Assembly (NCBI GenBank): GCA_030682595.1 | Contig: JAUXNZ010000241.1 | Coordinates: 1-14,397 of the forward strand | Origin: Rhodocyclaceae bacterium | Lineage (GTDB): Bacteria; Pseudomonadota; Gammaproteobacteria; Burkholderiales; Rhodocyclaceae | Reading direction: 5' to 3' | Length of the DNA: 14,397 bases | Shown: piece by piece, positions 12,359 through 14,397 of the stretch | Layout: each line of letters starts with the position of its first letter | How positions within the stretch are numbered: the first letter of the stretch is position 1 | Translations under genes and position numbers: made by a program | Notes under the pieces: generated by a model | What the model saw: only the letters and a program-made list of their open reading frames with translations | Database searches by the model: none | Told to the model about the DNA's origin: nothing

Positions 12359-12409
12359 GGCTGACTTTCATGATGCGTGAAACATCACCCCGCATCATGA
12401 AAGTTAGCC
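12359..12409. terminator. Strong bidirectional hairpin between convergent genes
   Basis: Nineteen-base arms, 12359-12377 and 12391-12409, pair with a single G-T mismatch around a 13-nt loop; the inner 14 bases ACTTTCATGATGCG / CGCATCATGAAAGT are perfect. It lies between the + LON-domain gene and the - hypothetical gene, and the latter's TAA stop (12404-12406) is inside the right arm. There is no T-run, so intrinsic termination is uncertain. A bidirectional transcription end or an RNA-stabilising hairpin are both likely. It could also be a small palindromic repeat element. Confidence 0.6.
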
Positions 12410-12709
12410 AATCCGGTGATCGGCGACGTCTACACGCACGGCGGGACGCTGTAAAACCGTGACCACCGCATTTGCATACTGTTTCGCCCACTCGCCGGGC
12501 TCGGCAAAGCGCTTTTCGCCACCGTATTCGGCAATGCCGAGAATCTTGTCGAGCACCAGCACCTTGCCCATCGGGTTGGCCGACTCGCATTCCAGCGCTT
12601 CCCACTGCGCGTTCAGCCACTGGTTGGCCTCGTCGCGGGACATCCCGGCGTGGGCGATGAGTTCATATTCATGGACGCGGTCAAAAACGACGCTGACGAT
12701 GCTGGACAT
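12404..12709 (-). CDS. Hypothetical protein, 101 aa
   Basis: I do not recognise this soluble acidic protein. It begins MSSIVSVVFDRVHEYELIAHAGMSRDEANQWLNAQWEAL and contains MGKVLVLDKILGIAEYGGEKRFAEPGEWAKQYANAVVTVLQRP; no signal peptide, membrane helix or metal motif is visible. The gene is well supported: a strong AGGAGGG lies 7 bp before the ATG, the frame is intact, and a hairpin sits at its stop. It is divergent from the PEP/pyruvate-binding protein gene (95-bp spacer), so the two could share regulation. It may be a lineage-restricted conserved protein. Confidence 0.75.
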   Translation of the reverse strand: MSSIVSVVFDRVHEYELIAHAGMSRDEANQWLNAQWEALECESANPMGKVLVLDKILGIAEYGGEKRFAEPGEWAKQYANAVVTVLQRPAVRVDVADHRIG

Positions 12710-12741
12710 GCGGTTTCCCTCCTGTGCGTGAAGCGTGGATT

Positions 12742-12759
12742 CTGCCGCTCAAGCGGCAG
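12742..12759. other. 18-bp palindrome in the divergent spacer
   Basis: CTGCCGCT-CA-AGCGGCAG is a perfect inverted repeat midway between two divergent starts (12709 and 12805). Position and symmetry fit an operator for a dimeric regulator or a 5'-leader hairpin. No known consensus is matched. Clear -35/-10 elements are not seen in this 95-bp spacer. Confidence 0.4.
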
Positions 12760-12804
12760 GAAGACAATCATCTTGGTGACATTTTGCGATAAGGTTGCGC
12801 TCCC

Positions 12805-14397
12805 ATGCTGAAATCCTTCACCCCCACCACCGGCCTGCCGGAACTCGATGCCGTACTACGCGGCGTGGAGCGCGGCGACAACATCGTCTGGCAGATCCAG
12901 TCGCTCGACGAATATCTCGCGTTGGTCAGGCCCTATGCCGCGGCGGCGCACGCCCAGCAGCAGCGCCTGATCTATTTCCGCTTTGCCGCGCATCCGCCGC
13001 TGCTCAGCGTGGCCGATGGCGCGGAAATCCAGCGCCCTCGCCCTGCCGACGGCTTCGATGCCTTTGTCGATCAAGTGCATTCGGTGATCGAGGCGGCCGG
13101 ACGCGAGACGATGTACGTGTTCGATTGCCTCTCGGAACTCGCCGATGCCTGGCAGTCCGACCGCATGCTGGGCAACTTCTTCCGCCTGACCTGTCCGCGC
13201 CTGTTCGACCTCGACACCGTGACCTACTTCGCCGTCTATCGGAATCGTCACGCGCAGTCGGCCATCGGGGTGATTACCGATACCACGCAGTTCCAGATTG
13301 ACCTCTTCCATTGCCGCGAGCGCCTCTACCTGCGCCCGATCAAGGTGCAACACCGTTCGTCGGCCGCGATGGATCTGATTCACGCCTGGGATCCGCACGA
13401 CCATTTTCGTCCGGTGCGGGACAGCGGCACGGTCGCGGAAATCCTCGCCAACTCGCAATGGCCAGGGCTCGAGGACAACCACATCGCCAGCCACTGGGAG
13501 AAGGCGTTTGGGGAGGCGAAGCTGGTGGCGGCCGCGCACTCGGCGGGCTTTCCCGATCCCGCCGAGACCGAGTGGTTCGAGCGCCTCTCCCGGATGGTGT
13601 TTCCCGGCGACCCGTCCATGGCGCGGATGGTTGACGAATATCTGACCCTCGACGACCTGCTGACGGTGCGCCGGCGCATGATCGGGATCGGCACCATCGG
13701 CGGCAAGGCGCTCGGCATGCTGCTGGCACGCGCCATCTTGCGCCGTGACGCCCAGACCCTGACCGCCGAACTCGAAGCGCACGATTCCTTCTATGTCGGC
13801 ACCGAAGTCTTCGATACCTTTTTTGTGCATAACGACCTGTGGTGGATTCGCCGCCGCCAGCGCGATACAGCGACCTTCCTCGCGGATCTCGACACGGCGC
13901 GGGAGCGCATCATGGCGGGGACATTCTCGCGGGGGACGCTGCGGCAGTTCGAGGCCATGCTCGATTACTTCGGTGAATGGCCGTTCATCGTGCGCTCCAG
14001 CTCGCGCCTCGAGGATTGTTACGGCAACGCCTTTGCCGGCCAGTATGACAGTGTTTTCTGCCCCAACCGCGGCCCCTGGGAAACGCGCCTGGCCGCCCTG
14101 CTCGACGCCGTGCGCCAGGTGTATGCCAGCACCCTGAGCGAAGCGGCGCTGCGCTATCGCGAGCGCCGCGGCCTGCTCGGCGAAAACGAGCAGATGGCGC
14201 TCCTGATCATGCGCGTCTCGGGCACGGCCGGCGGCCGTTACTTCCACCCGCATGCCGCCGGGGTGGGTTTGTCGATCAATCCTTATCCCTGGAACCCGCG
14301 CATCGACATGAAGGCCGGCGTGATCCGGCTGGTGGCGGGCCTCGGCACCCGCGCCGTCGATCGCGCCGATGACGACTACACGCGCCTGGTGGCGCTG
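12805..14397 (+). CDS. PEP/pyruvate-binding (PPDK N-domain) protein with degenerate KaiC-like N-terminus, 3' end outside window
   Basis: The first 531 codons of a large protein. Residues 1-~180 resemble a KaiC/RecA-like domain start (TTGLPELDAVLRGVERGDNIVWQ), but the P-loop G-x-x-G-x-GKT expected after it is replaced by IQSLDEYL, so it probably does not bind ATP there. From ~290 the pyruvate-phosphate-dikinase/PEP-synthase ATP-grasp domain begins: IGIGTIGGKALGMLLARAI, then FIVRSSSRLEDCYGNAFAGQYDSVF (~390-417), the conserved nucleotide-binding RSS...ED...FAGQ motif. The swivelling His domain, if any, lies beyond the window. Such proteins may phosphorylate a substrate or partner using ATP; the exact reaction is not known. 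AAGG (12791-12794) lies 10 bp before the ATG. It is divergent from the 101-aa gene. Confidence 0.85.
   Translation, partial: MLKSFTPTTGLPELDAVLRGVERGDNIVWQIQSLDEYLALVRPYAAAAHAQQQRLIYFRFAAHPPLLSVADGAEIQRPRPADGFDAFVDQVHSVIEAAGRETMYVFDCLSELADAWQSDRMLGNFFRLTCPRLFDLDTVTYFAVYRNRHAQSAIGVITDTTQFQIDLFHCRERLYLRPIKVQHRSSAAMDLIHAWDPHDHFRPVRDSGTVAEILANSQWPGLEDNHIASHWEKAFGEAKLVAAAHSAGFPDPAETEWFERLSRMVFPGDPSMARMVDEYLTLDDLLTVRRRMIGIGTIGGKALGMLLARAILRRDAQTLTAELEAHDSFYVGTEVFDTFFVHNDLWWIRRRQRDTATFLADLDTARERIMAGTFSRGTLRQFEAMLDYFGEWPFIVRSSSRLEDCYGNAFAGQYDSVFCPNRGPWETRLAALLDAVRQVYASTLSEAALRYRERRGLLGENEQMALLIMRVSGTAGGRYFHPHAAGVGLSINPYPWNPRIDMKAGVIRLVAGLGTRAVDRADDDYTRLVAL

Noticed and set aside
12856..14253. 465-codon open frame on the minus strand
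   Set aside because: It is antisense to the PEP/pyruvate-binding protein, whose motifs are clear on the plus strand; long antisense frames are common in high-GC coding DNA and this one shows no recognisable domain.
1..14397. CRISPR arrays, tRNA/rRNA genes, insertion sequences
   Set aside because: No regularly spaced repeats, tRNA-like cloverleaf ends or transposase/integrase frames were seen on either strand; the only long direct repeat is the ubiC-tail pair.

Overview
The window is high-GC, tightly packed bacterial DNA with many 1-8 bp start/stop overlaps. Gene content (UbiC, UbiX, RapZ, NusG domain II + Gx transporter pair, uptake-hydrogenase and ECF nickel genes) and protein style point to a betaproteobacterium, probably Rhodocyclales. 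This placement is inferred from protein resemblance, not from a search.

Layout. (1) 1-1502, + strand: the 3' end of an HMG-CoA lyase gene, a 61-codon four-cysteine DUF1289-like gene, and an MBL-fold hydrolase. (2) 1518-8616: a nickel/hydrogenase segment bounded by two direct copies of a 78-bp sequence with 4 mismatches. The right copy is the real 3' end of ubiC plus 19 bp downstream; the left copy is a detached duplicate of it. Between them, on the + strand, lie an in-frame fusion of a hydrogenase small-subunit N-terminus to a HypD C-terminus (a deletion relic), an intact hypE, an unrecognised gene and nikR. On the - strand lies a six-gene nickel uptake operon: nikK, nikL, an outer-membrane beta-barrel, nikM, nikQ and nikO. 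A perfect NikR operator (GTATGA-N16-TCATAC) sits just upstream of nikK, and a truncated HupK/HoxV-like N-terminus abuts the right repeat. (3) 8558-9097, - strand: ubiC. (4) 9169-12246, + strand: rapZ, NusG-II protein, Gx transporter, ubiX and a LON-domain protein, coupled by overlaps. Two of them carry GC-rich palindromic or repeat DNA translated in frame in their N-termini. (5) 12247-12804: a repeat-rich convergent spacer with a 19-bp-arm hairpin, a 101-aa hypothetical gene on the - strand, and a divergent spacer. (6) 12805-end, + strand: a PEP/pyruvate-binding-domain protein with an N-terminal KaiC-like region lacking a P-loop; it continues past the window.

How it works together. NikR should sense Ni2+ and repress the nik operon through the operator. 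The beta-barrel could admit nickel to the periplasm, and the NikKLMQO ECF transporter would carry it across the inner membrane. The natural consumer, a [NiFe] hydrogenase, is no longer encoded here: structural genes and most hyp genes appear deleted between hupS and hypD, leaving hypE and nickel homeostasis. The segment therefore looks like an acquired hydrogenase/nickel island at the ubiC 3' end that has since decayed. No integrase or transposase was seen in the window.
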